Notes: generated by a model not told the origin, from the letters alone. Counted from the first letter of the stretch, positions 17,442 through 28,331 are shown. The stretch is DNA of 64,000 nucleotides from Leisingera aquaemixtae (GCF_019801145.1 NZ_JAHVJQ010000009.1:124001-188000); one strand, 5' to 3'. Numbers and translations are program-made.

Positions 17442-19100
17442 ATGGCAGACCGTTTCCGCGTGACACTGGCGCAGCTGAACCCGACAGTGGGCGATCTGGC
17501 AGGCAACGCCGCCAAGGCCCGCGCCGCCTGGGAGGAAGGCCGCAAGGCCGGCGCCGATCTGGTGGCGCTGCCGGAAATGTTCATCACCGGCTACAATACC
17601 CAGGACCTGGTGATGAAACCGGCCTTTCACACCGCCGCCATTGCCCAGGTAGAGAAACTGGCAGCGGACTGCGCCGACGGCCCGGCGCTGGCCATCGGCA
17701 GCTCCTGGGTCGAGGGCGCCCAGCTTTACAACGCCTATTTGATTCTGAAAGGCGGCAAGATCGCCTCACGCAGCCTCAAGCACCACCTGCCCAATGAAAC
17801 CGTGTTCGACGAGGTGCGGATCTTCAATGCAGGCCCGCTGGGCGGCCCCTATGCGGTCGGCAACACCCGCATCGGCTCCCCCATCTGCGAGGACGGCTGG
17901 CACGAGGATGTCGCGGAAACCCTTGCAGAGACCGGCGCAGAGTTCCTGCTGATCCCCAACGGTTCGCCCTATTTCCGCAACAAGATGGAAGTGCGCTTCA
18001 ACCACATGGTGGCGCGCGCGGTCGAAACCCACCTGCCGGTGATCTATCTGAACATGGTGGGCGGCCAGGATGACCAGGTGTTCGACGGCGGCTCCTTCGT
18101 CCTCAACCCGGGCGGCGCACTGGCGCTGCAGATGCCGGTGTTCGACGAATGTTTTGCCCATCTCGACCTGGAACGCACCGATGAAGGCTGGCGCGCGGTC
18201 GAGGGCGAGAAGGCGCATCTGCCGGATGAGTGGGAGCAGGACTACCGGGTGATGGTGGAATCGCTGCGCGACTATCTGCGCAAGAGCGGTTTCAAAAAGG
18301 TGCTGCTGGGCCTGTCCGGCGGCGTGGACTCTGCCATTGTCGCCGCCATCGCCGTCGATGCCATCGGCGCCGAAAACGTCCGCTGCGTGATGCTGCCGTC
18401 CGAATACACCAGCCGGGAATCGCTCGACGATGCCGAAGCCGTCGCCAAGGCGCTGGGCGTGCATTACGACTATGTCCCGATCTCCGAGGGCCGCGCCGCC
18501 ATCACCAACACGCTGGCGCCGCTGTTCGAAGGGATGGAGCCGGGTCTGACGGAGGAAAACATCCAGTCCCGCCTGCGCGGCCTCTTGCTGATGGCGATGT
18601 CCAACAAGTTCGGGGAAATGCTGCTGACAACCGGCAACAAGTCCGAGGTCGCAGTGGGCTATGCCACCATCTACGGCGACATGAACGGCGGCTACAACCC
18701 GATCAAGGATCTGTACAAGACCCGCGTGTTCGAAACCTGCCGCTGGCGCAATGCCAACCACCGCCCCTGGATGATGGGGCCGGCGGGCGAGGTGATCCGC
18801 CCCAACGTGATCGACAAGCCGCCCACTGCCGAGCTGCGCGAGGACCAGAAGGACAGCGACAGCCTGCCGGATTATCCTGAGCTTGATGCAATTCTGGACA
18901 TTCTGGTCGATCAGGATGGCTCAATCGCAGATTGCGTTGCGGCGGGATATGACCGCGATACCGCCAAGCGGGTCGAGCATCTGGTTTACATCAGCGAATA
19001 CAAGCGCTTCCAATCCGCCCCCGGTGCCCGGCTGACCCGGCGCGCGTTCTGGCTGGACCGCCGTTATCCGATCGTGAACCGCTGGCGCGACCCGTCCTGA
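17442..19100 (+). CDS. nadE: Glutamine-dependent NAD+ synthetase
   Basis: Final step of NAD synthesis: nicotinate adenine dinucleotide plus ATP and glutamine-derived ammonia gives NAD+. 552 residues with an N-terminal nitrilase-type glutaminase (Glu45 in LPEMFITGY, a Lys in SLKHHLPNE, Cys in SPICEDGW) and a C-terminal ATP pyrophosphatase domain with P-loop LGLSGGVDSAIV. Start ATG 17442 is at MADRFRVTLAQLNP; another ATG 37 bases upstream is out of the conserved alignment. nadD, the preceding pathway step, lies elsewhere in the window. Confidence 0.96.
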   Translation: MADRFRVTLAQLNPTVGDLAGNAAKARAAWEEGRKAGADLVALPEMFITGYNTQDLVMKPAFHTAAIAQVEKLAADCADGPALAIGSSWVEGAQLYNAYLILKGGKIASRSLKHHLPNETVFDEVRIFNAGPLGGPYAVGNTRIGSPICEDGWHEDVAETLAETGAEFLLIPNGSPYFRNKMEVRFNHMVARAVETHLPVIYLNMVGGQDDQVFDGGSFVLNPGGALALQMPVFDECFAHLDLERTDEGWRAVEGEKAHLPDEWEQDYRVMVESLRDYLRKSGFKKVLLGLSGGVDSAIVAAIAVDAIGAENVRCVMLPSEYTSRESLDDAEAVAKALGVHYDYVPISEGRAAITNTLAPLFEGMEPGLTEENIQSRLRGLLLMAMSNKFGEMLLTTGNKSEVAVGYATIYGDMNGGYNPIKDLYKTRVFETCRWRNANHRPWMMGPAGEVIRPNVIDKPPTAELREDQKDSDSLPDYPELDAILDILVDQDGSIADCVAAGYDRDTAKRVEHLVYISEYKRFQSAPGARLTRRAFWLDRRYPIVNRWRDPS

Positions 19101-19249
19101 GGATTGTTGTAACCATCTGATAGCGCTGGCGTTTTCGCGCAGTTCAAGATGGCGCTGTGCCGCTTCCGGCGGCGGCAATACCCTGATATGCGGCGCAAAA
19201 ATCACAATGGCGTAATGCGGCGCAGTGCGTGTCGCATGCGCGCTGGACC

Positions 19250-19299
19250 GGCAGTCTGGGTCCGGGCATAGATGCCCTTATGCCCGGACCCAGACTGCC
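19250..19299. repeat. Perfect 20-bp inverted repeat over a start codon
   Basis: Arms 19250-19269 and 19280-19299 are exact reverse complements, separated by the 10-base loop AGATGCCCTT. The right arm begins with the proposed ATG of the FAD oxidoreductase. No T-run follows, so it is not a normal terminator. Confidence 0.85.
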
Positions 19300-20611
19300 T
19301 CATTTCCAATCCGATCTGGCCTTGCCCAAGGCCGTCGACGCCGTGGTTATCGGCGGCGGCATCATTGGCTGCAGCACTGCGCTGGAGCTGGCTGAACGCG
19401 GCTATTCCGTGCTGCTGTGCGAAAAGGGGCAGATCGCGGGCGAGCAGAGCTCGCGCAACTGGGGGTGGGTGCGCATCGCCTGCCGCGACCCGCGCGAAAT
19501 TCCCCTGATGGCGGAATCGCTGCGCCTGTGGGAGGGGCTGGCGGAACGCACCGGGCAGGAAACGGGTTTCACCCGCGCCGGCATTCTCTACACCGCGGAA
19601 ACCGCCAAGCGGGAGGCCCAGCTGGAGCGCTGGCTGCGCAATCTCGACGGCTGGGGGCAGGGCGCCCGTATGGTCCGCGGCGATCAGCTGGCGCAGCTGA
19701 TGCCCGGGCATCAGACCAAGGTGCACGCCGCGCTTCACACTCCGATGGATGGCCGCGCCGAGCCGCAGCTGGCAACCCATGCGATTGCCTCTGCGGCACA
19801 GGCCGCAGGCGCCAGGGTGATGAGCGAATGCGCAGTGCGCAGCGTGGAAACCGCTGCGGGCCGGATCAGCGGCGTGATGACAGAACGCGGCCGTGTTGCC
19901 TGCTCCGCTGTTGTCGTTGCCGGCGGCGCCTGGTCGCGGCTGTTCCTGGGCAATGCGGGCGTGAACCTGCCGCAGCTCAAGGTGCTGAACTCGGTGCTGC
20001 GCACCTCGCCGGTGCAGGGCGGGCCGGAAACCGCGGTGCGCAGCGGCAATCTCGGCCTGCGCAAACGGGCCGATGGCGGCTACACGGTGTCGGACGCGAT
20101 GGAGAACGTGGTCGACATCGTTCCCGACAGTTTCCGCTTGGGGTGGAAATACCTGCCCAGCCTGCACCAGGAATGGCGGGCGCTGCAATTCCGCATCTCC
20201 GGCCGCTGGGCAGAGGAGGCCGCTCAGGCGCACCGCTGGGACCCGCAAAGCACCACGCCTTTTGAACAGTGCCGCGTTCTGGACCCGGCCCCTTCGCAGA
20301 AAGCGCTGAAGAGCGGCTGGGCCGCCGCGCAAAAGGCCTTCCCGGTGCTGCAGGGCGCCGACGTGGTGCAAAGCTGGGCCGGGCTGATGGATGTGACCCC
20401 GGATGCGATCCCGGTGATTTCGCAGGTGGACAGCCTGCCCGGGCTGTTTGTCTCCACCGGGTTCTCCGGCCACGGCTTCGGCATCGGCCCCGCCGCCGGG
20501 CGGCTGACTGCTGACCTTGTCACCGGCAGCACCCCGGTTGTCGACGCGCGCGAATTCCGCCTTTCCCGGTTCTTGGACGGCAGCAAATACGGGCCGCAAA
20601 CCGGCTATTGA
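19280..20611 (+). CDS. FAD-dependent oxidoreductase (D-amino acid/glycine oxidase-like, DAO family)
   Basis: 443 residues with an N-terminal dinucleotide-binding motif VVIGGGIIGCSTALELAERG and C-terminal FAD contact STGFSGHGFGIGPAAGRL, typical of the DAO superfamily (DadA, sarcosine oxidase beta, opine oxidase). It probably oxidises an amino or N-methyl compound; the substrate is unknown. ATG 19280 (MPGPRLPHF) is my choice; a GTG at 19229 is in frame. The start codon sits in the right arm of a 20-bp inverted repeat, so translation may be controlled by RNA structure. Confidence 0.85.
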   Translation: MPGPRLPHFQSDLALPKAVDAVVIGGGIIGCSTALELAERGYSVLLCEKGQIAGEQSSRNWGWVRIACRDPREIPLMAESLRLWEGLAERTGQETGFTRAGILYTAETAKREAQLERWLRNLDGWGQGARMVRGDQLAQLMPGHQTKVHAALHTPMDGRAEPQLATHAIASAAQAAGARVMSECAVRSVETAAGRISGVMTERGRVACSAVVVAGGAWSRLFLGNAGVNLPQLKVLNSVLRTSPVQGGPETAVRSGNLGLRKRADGGYTVSDAMENVVDIVPDSFRLGWKYLPSLHQEWRALQFRISGRWAEEAAQAHRWDPQSTTPFEQCRVLDPAPSQKALKSGWAAAQKAFPVLQGADVVQSWAGLMDVTPDAIPVISQVDSLPGLFVSTGFSGHGFGIGPAAGRLTADLVTGSTPVVDAREFRLSRFLDGSKYGPQTGY

Positions 20612-20765
20612 TCAGCACAGGGTGCCCACTCAGCTGGCAGCCTGGCAGCACCTGCGGGCGCCGCCGCGGCGGGGCTTTGCGGAACCGGTCGCGCGCAAGA
20701 GCGGCGGCGCAAACCCTTATACATTTCCGCGCGCCGCGCTATCCTCACTGCAGGAGGGCGGGCAA

Positions 20766-21194
20766 ATGAGCCAGAACAAGACAGCCCCGACGGGCGCCAG
20801 TGTTGAAGACTTCCTGCAATCGGTGGAGCCTGAGCGAAAGGCGGTCGAGGTGCAGGAGCTGGACCGGTTGTTCCGCAACGCGACCGGGTATCAGCCGCAA
20901 ATGTGGGGACCGTCCATCGTCGGCTACGGCCGTTATCACTACCGCTACGCCAGCGGACGGGAAGGCGACTACCTGGCCACCGGATTTTCGCCGCGCAAGG
21001 CGCGCCATTCCATCTACATCATGCCAGGCTATCAGGACTACGGCAGCATCCTTGCCCGCCTGGGCAAGCTCAAGCTGGGCAAAAGCTGCCTCTATGTGAA
21101 CAGGCTTGCCGATATCGACCTCGATGTGCTGGGTGAGCTGATCCGCGCGGGCCTCAAGGACCTCAATGCAATCTGGCCTGTGCAGCCGGAGTAA
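20766..21194 (+). CDS. DUF1801 domain protein
   Basis: 142 residues, cytoplasmic. The block PQMWGPSIVGYGRYHYRYASGREGDY and later GKSCLYVNRLADIDLDVLGELI are characteristic of DUF1801 (YdhG-like), of unknown function. ATG 20766 follows a GGAGGG ribosome site. Monocistronic, 155 bases after the oxidoreductase. Confidence 0.85.
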   Translation: MSQNKTAPTGASVEDFLQSVEPERKAVEVQELDRLFRNATGYQPQMWGPSIVGYGRYHYRYASGREGDYLATGFSPRKARHSIYIMPGYQDYGSILARLGKLKLGKSCLYVNRLADIDLDVLGELIRAGLKDLNAIWPVQPE

Positions 21195-21315
21195 CCTGGC
21201 ATCATCTTTCCAAAAATACTTGCGCCGCAGGCCCCCGCCGAAGGGGCGTTAACCCTCGCGAAACTGGACAAACCGTGGCCCATGTGACAAGGGGCAGGGC
21301 AACAGGAGACTCGTG

Positions 21316-22641
21316 ATGACCACCACCCGTTTTGCCCCGTCGCCGACCGGCTATATCCACGTTGGCAACCTGCGCACCGCGCTGATGAACTACCTGATCG
21401 CCCGCAAGGCCGGCGGCACCTTCATCCTGCGCATCGACGACACCGACCCGGAGCGGTCGAAGGAAGAGTACGTCGATGCGATCAAGCAGGATCTGGAGTG
21501 GCTGGGCCTGACCTGGGACAAGGTGGAGCGCCAGTCCGAGCGCCTCGACCGCTATGTCGCTGCGGCGGAAAAGCTGCGGGAGATCGGCCGTTTCTACGAG
21601 GCTTTCGAGACCCCGACCGAGCTGGACCTGAAGCGCAAGAAGCAGCTGAACATGGGCAAGCCGCCGGTCTATGACCGCGCCGCTCTGAACCTGTCCGATG
21701 ACGAGAAAGCTGCGCTCCGCGCCGAGCGCGGCGACGGCGTCTGGCGCTTCAAGCTGGACCATCAGCGCATCGAATGGACCGACGGCATCCTGGGCGACAT
21801 CTCCATCGACGCGGCCTCGGTCTCCGACCCGGTGCTGATCCGCGGCGACGGCCAGTTCCTTTACACCTTGGCCTCGGTGGTCGATGACACCGAAATGGGC
21901 GTGACCCATGTGGTGCGCGGCTCCGACCACGTCACCAACACAGCGACCCAGATCCAGATCATCGAGGCGCTGGGCGGCTCCGTGCCCTCCTTCGCCCACC
22001 ACTCGCTGCTGACCGGCCCGCAGGGCGAGGCGCTGTCCAAGCGTCTGGGCACCCTGGCGCTGCGCGACCTGCGCGAGGCCGGCGTGCAGCCGATGGCGCT
22101 CCTCAGCCTGATGGCGCGCCTGGGCTCCTCCGACCCGGTGGAGCTGCGCTCGGAACTGGCAGAGCTGATCGACGGTTTCGACATCAACCGCTTTGGCGCT
22201 GCGCCGACCAAGTTCGATGTCGAGGATCTCTATCCGCTGACCGCCCGCCACCTGCAGTCGCTGCCGCTGGAGGCCGTGCAAGGCCATGTGGACGCGCTGG
22301 GCGTGCCGACTGAGAAACAGGCAGCCTTCTGGGACATGGCCAAGGAAAACATCACCACGCTCAAGGATCTCGCGGGCTGGTGGGAGCTCTGCCGCGACGG
22401 CGCCGAGCCGCTGGTCGCGGATGAGGACAAGGACTTCATCGCCGAGGCGATGGCGCTGCTGCCCGAAGGCCCCTACGACAGCGAAAGCTGGGGCAAATGG
22501 ACCGCTGCGGTGAAAGAGGCGACGGGCCGCAAGGGCAAGGGCCTGTTCATGCCGCTGCGCAAAGCCGTCACCGGCATGGAGCGCGGCCCCGACATGTCCG
22601 CGCTGCTGGCGCTGATGGAAACCGTGCGCGCCCGCGGCTGA
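21316..22641 (+). CDS. gltX: Glutamyl-tRNA synthetase
   Basis: Class I aminoacyl-tRNA synthetase of 441 residues that loads Glu onto tRNA. The first signature appears as PSPTGYIHVGNLRTA (HVGN at residues 15-18) and the second as EALSKRLG, the KMSKS equivalent. RIDDTDPERS is also conserved. ATG 21316 is chosen over the GTG three bases earlier because GGAG lies 7 bases upstream. Alphaproteobacteria often have two GltX paralogues, one mischarging tRNA-Gln for later amidation; which one this is cannot be decided here. Confidence 0.95.
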   Translation: MTTTRFAPSPTGYIHVGNLRTALMNYLIARKAGGTFILRIDDTDPERSKEEYVDAIKQDLEWLGLTWDKVERQSERLDRYVAAAEKLREIGRFYEAFETPTELDLKRKKQLNMGKPPVYDRAALNLSDDEKAALRAERGDGVWRFKLDHQRIEWTDGILGDISIDAASVSDPVLIRGDGQFLYTLASVVDDTEMGVTHVVRGSDHVTNTATQIQIIEALGGSVPSFAHHSLLTGPQGEALSKRLGTLALRDLREAGVQPMALLSLMARLGSSDPVELRSELAELIDGFDINRFGAAPTKFDVEDLYPLTARHLQSLPLEAVQGHVDALGVPTEKQAAFWDMAKENITTLKDLAGWWELCRDGAEPLVADEDKDFIAEAMALLPEGPYDSESWGKWTAAVKEATGRKGKGLFMPLRKAVTGMERGPDMSALLALMETVRARG

Positions 22642-22661
22642 TGCCTGACACATCCTGATGT

Positions 22662-22696
22662 AAAAAAGGCGGTGCCTGATGGCGCCGCCTTTTTTC
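22662..22696. terminator. Bidirectional intrinsic terminator after gltX
   Basis: AAAAAAGGCGG..GCC / GGC.CCGCCTTTTTT stem with T-run on the plus strand and A-run at left, between convergent gltX and the DUF2254 gene. Confidence 0.9.
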
Positions 22697-22723
22697 TGTC
22701 CGGAAGGGCTGGGTGCGGGCGGG

Positions 22724-23917
22724 TCAGCCCCAGCGGCCGTCCCGGACCTCCTGGCACATTTCTTTGGCCGCCTTGGCCATGTCCGGATTCGGATGGCCGC
22801 CAAGCGCATCCAGCGACTTTTCCATCCAGCGCATCACCGAAGGCGAGTCGCTGCCGCAGCGGGCAATCGGCGGAAAGGCGCAGCGCAGCAGATGCTTGGC
22901 GGTGACCGGCGGGATGCTGACATTCGGATAATCCGCCTCGCGGGTATCGCTGGTCTCATCCGCAGGCATGTTCTCCCACAACAGCCGTTCCAGCCGCCCC
23001 ATCACCTCGATTGCGGTGCCGGGATCATTGACGCCGGGCGACAGCGCCCGCTGCGCGGTCTCCGCCAGCAGGGTGAGGCCAAAGGACGGGTCCTGGTCGA
23101 AACTGCGCACGTCGCCGATGTCGATCGCGGCAGAGGCCGCCTTGCAGAAATCATTGTCCCCGGCCGTGGACCAGGCCACCGGCTGGCCGCGCAGGATGTA
23201 TTCCCCCGGCGCCCGCGCCAGGGTGATCTGCGTGCCGGCCTCCTCCGCCAGCTCATTGAGCCGCGACAGCCCGGCATAGCGGACAAAGCCGCTTTCGGCG
23301 GCAGGGATGTCCACGGCGTCCGCGGGTCTGGCGTCTTCGCGCGCGCAAAGGCCGCCGAGGCAGGGCTTGTCCATCCGCGCTTTCAGGCTGGCGCGGGTGC
23401 GGTCCTCGATCAGCCGCAGGGTGTGGTCCATGCTGCCGAGGCCCGACAAATGATCGATCCAGCGCAGGATGGCGCCGACGATCAGCACCACCACGATGAT
23501 GGTAAGTCCGAACACCACCAGCGCGCCTTCCGGTGTGAAATAGCGGGCGCGGAACAGGATTACCGCGCTCAGCGAATAGATGAAGCCGCTGACAAAGGTG
23601 GCCAGCACCCTGTGGGTGACGGTGTCCTCCAGCAGCAGCCGGTAGACCCGCGGCGTCGCCATCGCAGCGGCGGCGCGGTAGGCGCTGACCATGACGTTCA
23701 GCGAAAAGGTGGTGACCGCCAGCATGCCCGACGCCAGGATCGTCAGCACCGGCAGCACTGCCTCGCGCCCGAAATCCTTGCTCAGGTTGTCCGGCAGCAG
23801 CGGTTTCGCCAGCGGCGCCAGCAGCAGCGCCAGCACCGAAATCAGGGAAATCAGGACAACCCGGAACCAGAGCTGCCGCGCAATCCGGCCCAGGTGCAGC
23901 AATAGCTTTTCAATCAT
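22724..23917 (-). CDS. DUF2254 membrane protein
   Basis: 397 residues. Four hydrophobic segments lie in the first 150 residues (about 18-40, 55-80, 103-122, 132-152), followed by a soluble C-terminal domain with SPGVNDPGTAIEVM, typical of DUF2254. Function unknown. Its start overlaps the end of the gamma-glutamylcyclotransferase-like gene by four bases (ATGA), so the two are translationally coupled. Confidence 0.88.
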   Translation of the reverse strand: MIEKLLLHLGRIARQLWFRVVLISLISVLALLLAPLAKPLLPDNLSKDFGREAVLPVLTILASGMLAVTTFSLNVMVSAYRAAAAMATPRVYRLLLEDTVTHRVLATFVSGFIYSLSAVILFRARYFTPEGALVVFGLTIIVVVLIVGAILRWIDHLSGLGSMDHTLRLIEDRTRASLKARMDKPCLGGLCAREDARPADAVDIPAAESGFVRYAGLSRLNELAEEAGTQITLARAPGEYILRGQPVAWSTAGDNDFCKAASAAIDIGDVRSFDQDPSFGLTLLAETAQRALSPGVNDPGTAIEVMGRLERLLWENMPADETSDTREADYPNVSIPPVTAKHLLRCAFPPIARCGSDSPSVMRWMEKSLDALGGHPNPDMAKAAKEMCQEVRDGRWG

Positions 23918-24486
23918 GGCCCCCAGACTATGCGGCGCGCCCCGGTGCTGTCGATCAGTTCATCGAACATTTTGCGCTCCGCCGGCGCAACCGCCTGGTG
24001 GCGGGGGTAGCGCGGTGCCGCACGGTCGTCCAGGATCGGCGCATCCCAGCCGTCGGTGGTCTCCACGAACCCCTTCAGCCCGGCCTCTCCGAACACCCGC
24101 AGATAGCCCTGCAGCACCACATCCAGATAGCTGAGCAGGACCGGGTGGCGCTCGGTGACGCCGTTCTGCCTGTCCGCCGCCACCGCATATACGGAAATCT
24201 CGGGGCTGCCGTTCAGCCCGTGCTGCACCCTGTCAGAGGCCGGCAGCCGCTCATAGGCAAACTCGCGCTCGTCCAGCGCCGCCCAGTCGCCGCCGGGCAC
24301 CTCGGCGATCAGCCCGTCGATTTCGCTGTCCGCACAGGGCACAGCGGTCAGGAATGCCACCTCTCGCAAGGACGTATGCACCCAGGCCCGCCGCCAGCCG
24401 CGCAGCCGGGCGGGCGCCGCGCCGCCATAGGAATGGGTCGCTGTGTTCACCAGGCTGCCATAGCCAAAGAAGTAAGGAGCGGTCAT
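23914..24486 (-). CDS. Gamma-glutamylcyclotransferase-like protein
   Basis: 190 residues of the GGCT/AIG2-like fold: FFGYGSLVN at the N-terminus is the substrate-binding YGSL motif, and EREFAYERL supplies a candidate catalytic Glu. Members release 5-oxoproline from gamma-glutamyl compounds. Start ATG 24486; upstream region is shared with the divergent Rrf2 gene and holds an FNR-like box. First gene of a two-gene operon with the DUF2254 protein. Confidence 0.82.
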   Translation of the reverse strand: MTAPYFFGYGSLVNTATHSYGGAAPARLRGWRRAWVHTSLREVAFLTAVPCADSEIDGLIAEVPGGDWAALDEREFAYERLPASDRVQHGLNGSPEISVYAVAADRQNGVTERHPVLLSYLDVVLQGYLRVFGEAGLKGFVETTDGWDAPILDDRAAPRYPRHQAVAPAERKMFDELIDSTGARRIVWGP

Positions 24487-24517
24487 TTCTAGCGCCTTTC
24501 AGCCGCATTTCCGGTTA

Positions 24518-24531
24518 TTGATGTATGTCAA
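24518..24531. promoter_or_regulatory. Candidate FNR/Nnr-type box
   Basis: TTGATGTATGTCAA matches the FNR/CRP-like pattern TTGAT-N4-(A/G)TCAA with one change. It lies in the 101-base divergent region 57 bases before the Rrf2 ATG, so oxygen- or NO-linked control of one or both flanking genes is possible. Confidence 0.55.
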
Positions 24532-24587
24532 ACTGCTTTTTCCGCTTTTGTGCAATAACCGATGCATCTTAGCTGCGGGAGCGACCC

Positions 24588-25037
24588 ATGCGCATTACCA
24601 AAAGGACCAACATTGCCGTGCGGCTGCTGATGTACTGCGCCGCCCACGAAGACCGCCTGGTGACCAAGGCCGAGATTGCAGAGTGCTGTAATATCTCGGA
24701 AAACCATCTGGCGCAGGTGATCAACCAGCTCAGCCAGCTCGGCTACCTCGCCACCCAGCGCGGCCGCAACGGCGGCATGAACCTGGGCAAGCCCGCGGCA
24801 GAGATTCGCATCGGCGACGTGTTCCGCGATGTCGAGGGCAACCTGCCGATGGTGGAATGCTTTGCCGACGCGGACAATACCTGCCCGCTGTCCGATGCCT
24901 GCCGTCTCAAGGTGGCGCTGGCGGATGCGGCGCAGGCCTTCTATGCCTCGCTGGACGATATCTCGCTCGAGGCGCTGGTCTGCGACAACCACGACCTGAT
25001 GCGGCTCCTGCAGCCGGTTTCCTGCGGCGCCCGCTAG
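24588..25037 (+). CDS. Rrf2-family regulator, NsrR-like (Fe-S sensor)
   Basis: 149 residues. N-terminal winged helix (RITKRTNIAVRLLMYCA, ISENHLAQVINQLSQLGYL) and three cysteines in ECFADADNTCPLSDACRLK, the spacing and context of NsrR-type Fe-S cluster sensors of nitric oxide. A fourth N-terminal pair of Cys (CCNIS) is also present. RirA and IscR are alternatives, but the VECF..C..C pattern favours NsrR. An FNR-like box upstream supports involvement in anaerobic or nitrosative control. Likely target genes are not adjacent. Confidence 0.8.
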   Translation: MRITKRTNIAVRLLMYCAAHEDRLVTKAEIAECCNISENHLAQVINQLSQLGYLATQRGRNGGMNLGKPAAEIRIGDVFRDVEGNLPMVECFADADNTCPLSDACRLKVALADAAQAFYASLDDISLEALVCDNHDLMRLLQPVSCGAR

Positions 25038-25056
25038 GCGCGCACCGCAGATCCGG

Positions 25057-27578
25057 TCATTCGCGTGCACGCAGGATGCGGGCGGGCTTGGCGGCCAGCG
25101 GCCGCAGCGCAAAGGCCAGCCCGGCCAGCAGCGTCGTCAGCACCCCGCCTGAGATCACCATCAGCGCATTGGGCCAGATCACCGCATAGCCGGTTTCGAA
25201 CACATAGGCATTGATCGCCCAGGCCCCGGCAATGCCCGCGGCCAAGGCAACCAGCCCCGCCGCCGCGCCCAACAGGGCTGCGCGCAGGGCAAAGCTTGCC
25301 AGGATCTGCTTGCGCGGCGCGCCCAGTGTTTTCAGCAGCGCCGCCTCATACCGCCTTGCAGGCTCCCCCGCAGCCGCGGTGCCCAGCAGCACCAGGAACC
25401 CGGTCAGCAGCGTCGCCGCCGCGCCATAGGCAGTGGCCGCCGCCAGCTGCCGCAGGATGTCCGACACCCGGTCGATGGCATCGCGCATCCGGATCGCGGT
25501 GATATTCGGCATTTCCCGCGCCAGATCGCGCAGGATCGCCGCCTCTGCCTGTTCCTCGGCATAGACGGTGGCAATGAAACTGTGCGGTGCGCCCGCCAGC
25601 GCGGCCTCGTTCAGCACCATCACAAACCCCATTCCGGCGGTGGAGAAATCCACGTTGCGGAAACTGGTGATGGTGCCGGTGATGTCGCGGCCCAGGATGT
25701 TCAGCGTCAGCGTGTCGCCCAGCTTGAGCCCCAGTTCCTCGGCCTCCTCGGCGGCAAAGCTGATCTGCGGCTCGCCGGAATAATCCTCCGGCCACCACTC
25801 GCCCGCTGTGACCTCTGTCGCCTCCGGCTGGGCGGCGGCATAGGTGATGCCGCGGTCGCCGCGCACCACCCAGTGATCGCCCGCAACCTCGGTGGCGGGC
25901 TGTCCGTTGATCCGGGTCAGCACCCCACGCAGCATCGGCGCATTTTCCACCCGCGTGACGGAGGGGTCGTTCTCCACCCGCTCGAGGAACGCGGGCATCT
26001 GGCTGCGCTGAATATCAACAAAGAAATAGCTCGGCGCCACATCCGGCAGATTGCCTGCAATCGCCCGGCGCATGTTGCCGTCGATCTGGCCGATGGCGGC
26101 CAGCACCGTCAGCCCCAGCCCTAGCGCCAGCACCGCGGGCACGGCACCATCACGCGCGCTGCCAATGGACGACAGCGCCCACCGCAGGGCAGGGCGCCCG
26201 CGCGACGCCCCGGTGCCGCGGCGCGCGAGGAATCCGATCCCCAGCGCTGCAACCAGCAGCACCATCAGCGCCCCCATCAGCCCGCCCGCGGTCCACAGCG
26301 TCAGCTGCGCCGAGCCGCTGAACCAGGCCGCCAGCCCCACCAGCGCCGCCAGCGCCACCCCGGTCGCCAGCAGATAGCGCGGTGCGGGCAGCCTTGTGCG
26401 GCTGGCAAAGGCATCCCGGAACAGGGAGGCCGCGCGGATGCGTTCCGCCCGCGCCAGCGGCCACAGGGCAAAGATGAAAGCGGTCAGCACGCCGTAAATC
26501 GCGGCCTCCGCCAGCGCCGAGGGATAGAGCGAAAACACCGCTGGAAAAGGCAGCTGCGCTGCGATCAGCGGCCCCAGCAGCAGCGGCAGCACGCCGCCCA
26601 GAACCAGCCCGATGCCGACCCCGACCAGCGTCAGCGCGCCGATCTGCAGGAAGTAGGTGAGGAAAATTGTCTGCCGCTCCGCCCCCAGTGTGCGCAGGGT
26701 GGCAATGGTGGCTGTCTTGGTTGCCAGATACGCGCGCACGGCAGCAGAGACGCCAACGCCGCCTACTGCAAGACCGGAAAGCCCCACCAGCACCAGGAAC
26801 CCGCCCAGCCGCTCGACAAAGGAAGTGATCCCCGGCGCGCCGTTCCTGGCATCGCGCCAGCGCATGCCGGTGGTTTCAAAGAGGCCCTCTGCCTCTGCCT
26901 GCAGGGCGGTCAAATTGCTGCCCGCAGGCAGCTCCATCCGGTATTTTGTGTCAAATATGGTGCCGGGCTCCAGCAGGCCAGAGCCTCCCAGGTCTGCCGT
27001 CCGCACCATCGTGCGCGGCCCCAGCTCAAAGCCGGAGGCGGCTGCATCCGGTTCCAGTGCGATCATCGCCATCAGCCGGAAATCCTGGGTGCCAAGCCGG
27101 AAGATATCCCCGGGCTGCAGCCCCAAACGGTCCGCCAGCACCCGGTCCATCACCCCGCCGGGCAACCCGTCCGCACCCGCCAGCGCGGCGTCCAGCGGCA
27201 TCTCCGGCGCCAGCTTGATCTCGCCTTTCAAGGGATAGAGACCATCCACCGCCTTCACCTGTGTCAGTCCGCGCTCCTCGCCCACGGTGGCCATGGAGCG
27301 GAACTCGGCAATCTCGGAATGGCGCAGCGCGGTCCGCTCCAGCCAGGCGCGCTCGTCTTCAGTGGCAAAGCGGTAGGTGAAATTCAGCTCGGCATCGCCG
27401 CCCAGGATGGTGGCGCCCTCGCGCTCCAGCCCGGTCTCGATCGACGCGCGGATCGAGCCGATGGCGGCAATCACCCCGACCCCCAGCGCCAGGCAGGCGA
27501 GGAAGATGCGGAACCCCTTCAGGCCGCCGCGCAGCTCGCGCAGGGCAAAGCGCCAGGCGAGGCGGAAGGCCGCAGCAT

Positions 27579-27582
<4 letters not shown>
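25057..27582 (-). CDS. ybbP: ABC transporter permease of the YbbP/FtsX type
   Basis: 841 residues with two FtsX-like domains: N-terminal membrane helix (about residues 20-45), a large periplasmic region, three helices near 255-370, a further pair near 400-460, a second periplasmic region and three C-terminal helices. This matches YbbP-like permeases (10 membrane segments) that with YbbA form a MacB-type mechanotransmitter. It follows ybbA with a 4-base overlap. The tesA-ybbA-ybbP neighbourhood is conserved widely, but the transported or extracted substrate is not known. Confidence 0.9.
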
Positions 27583-28283
<701 letters not shown>

Positions 28284-28331
28284 CGGGCCTGCCTGTTGGA
28301 TGCACCTAACGGATATGGAGTGTTTGCGGCG

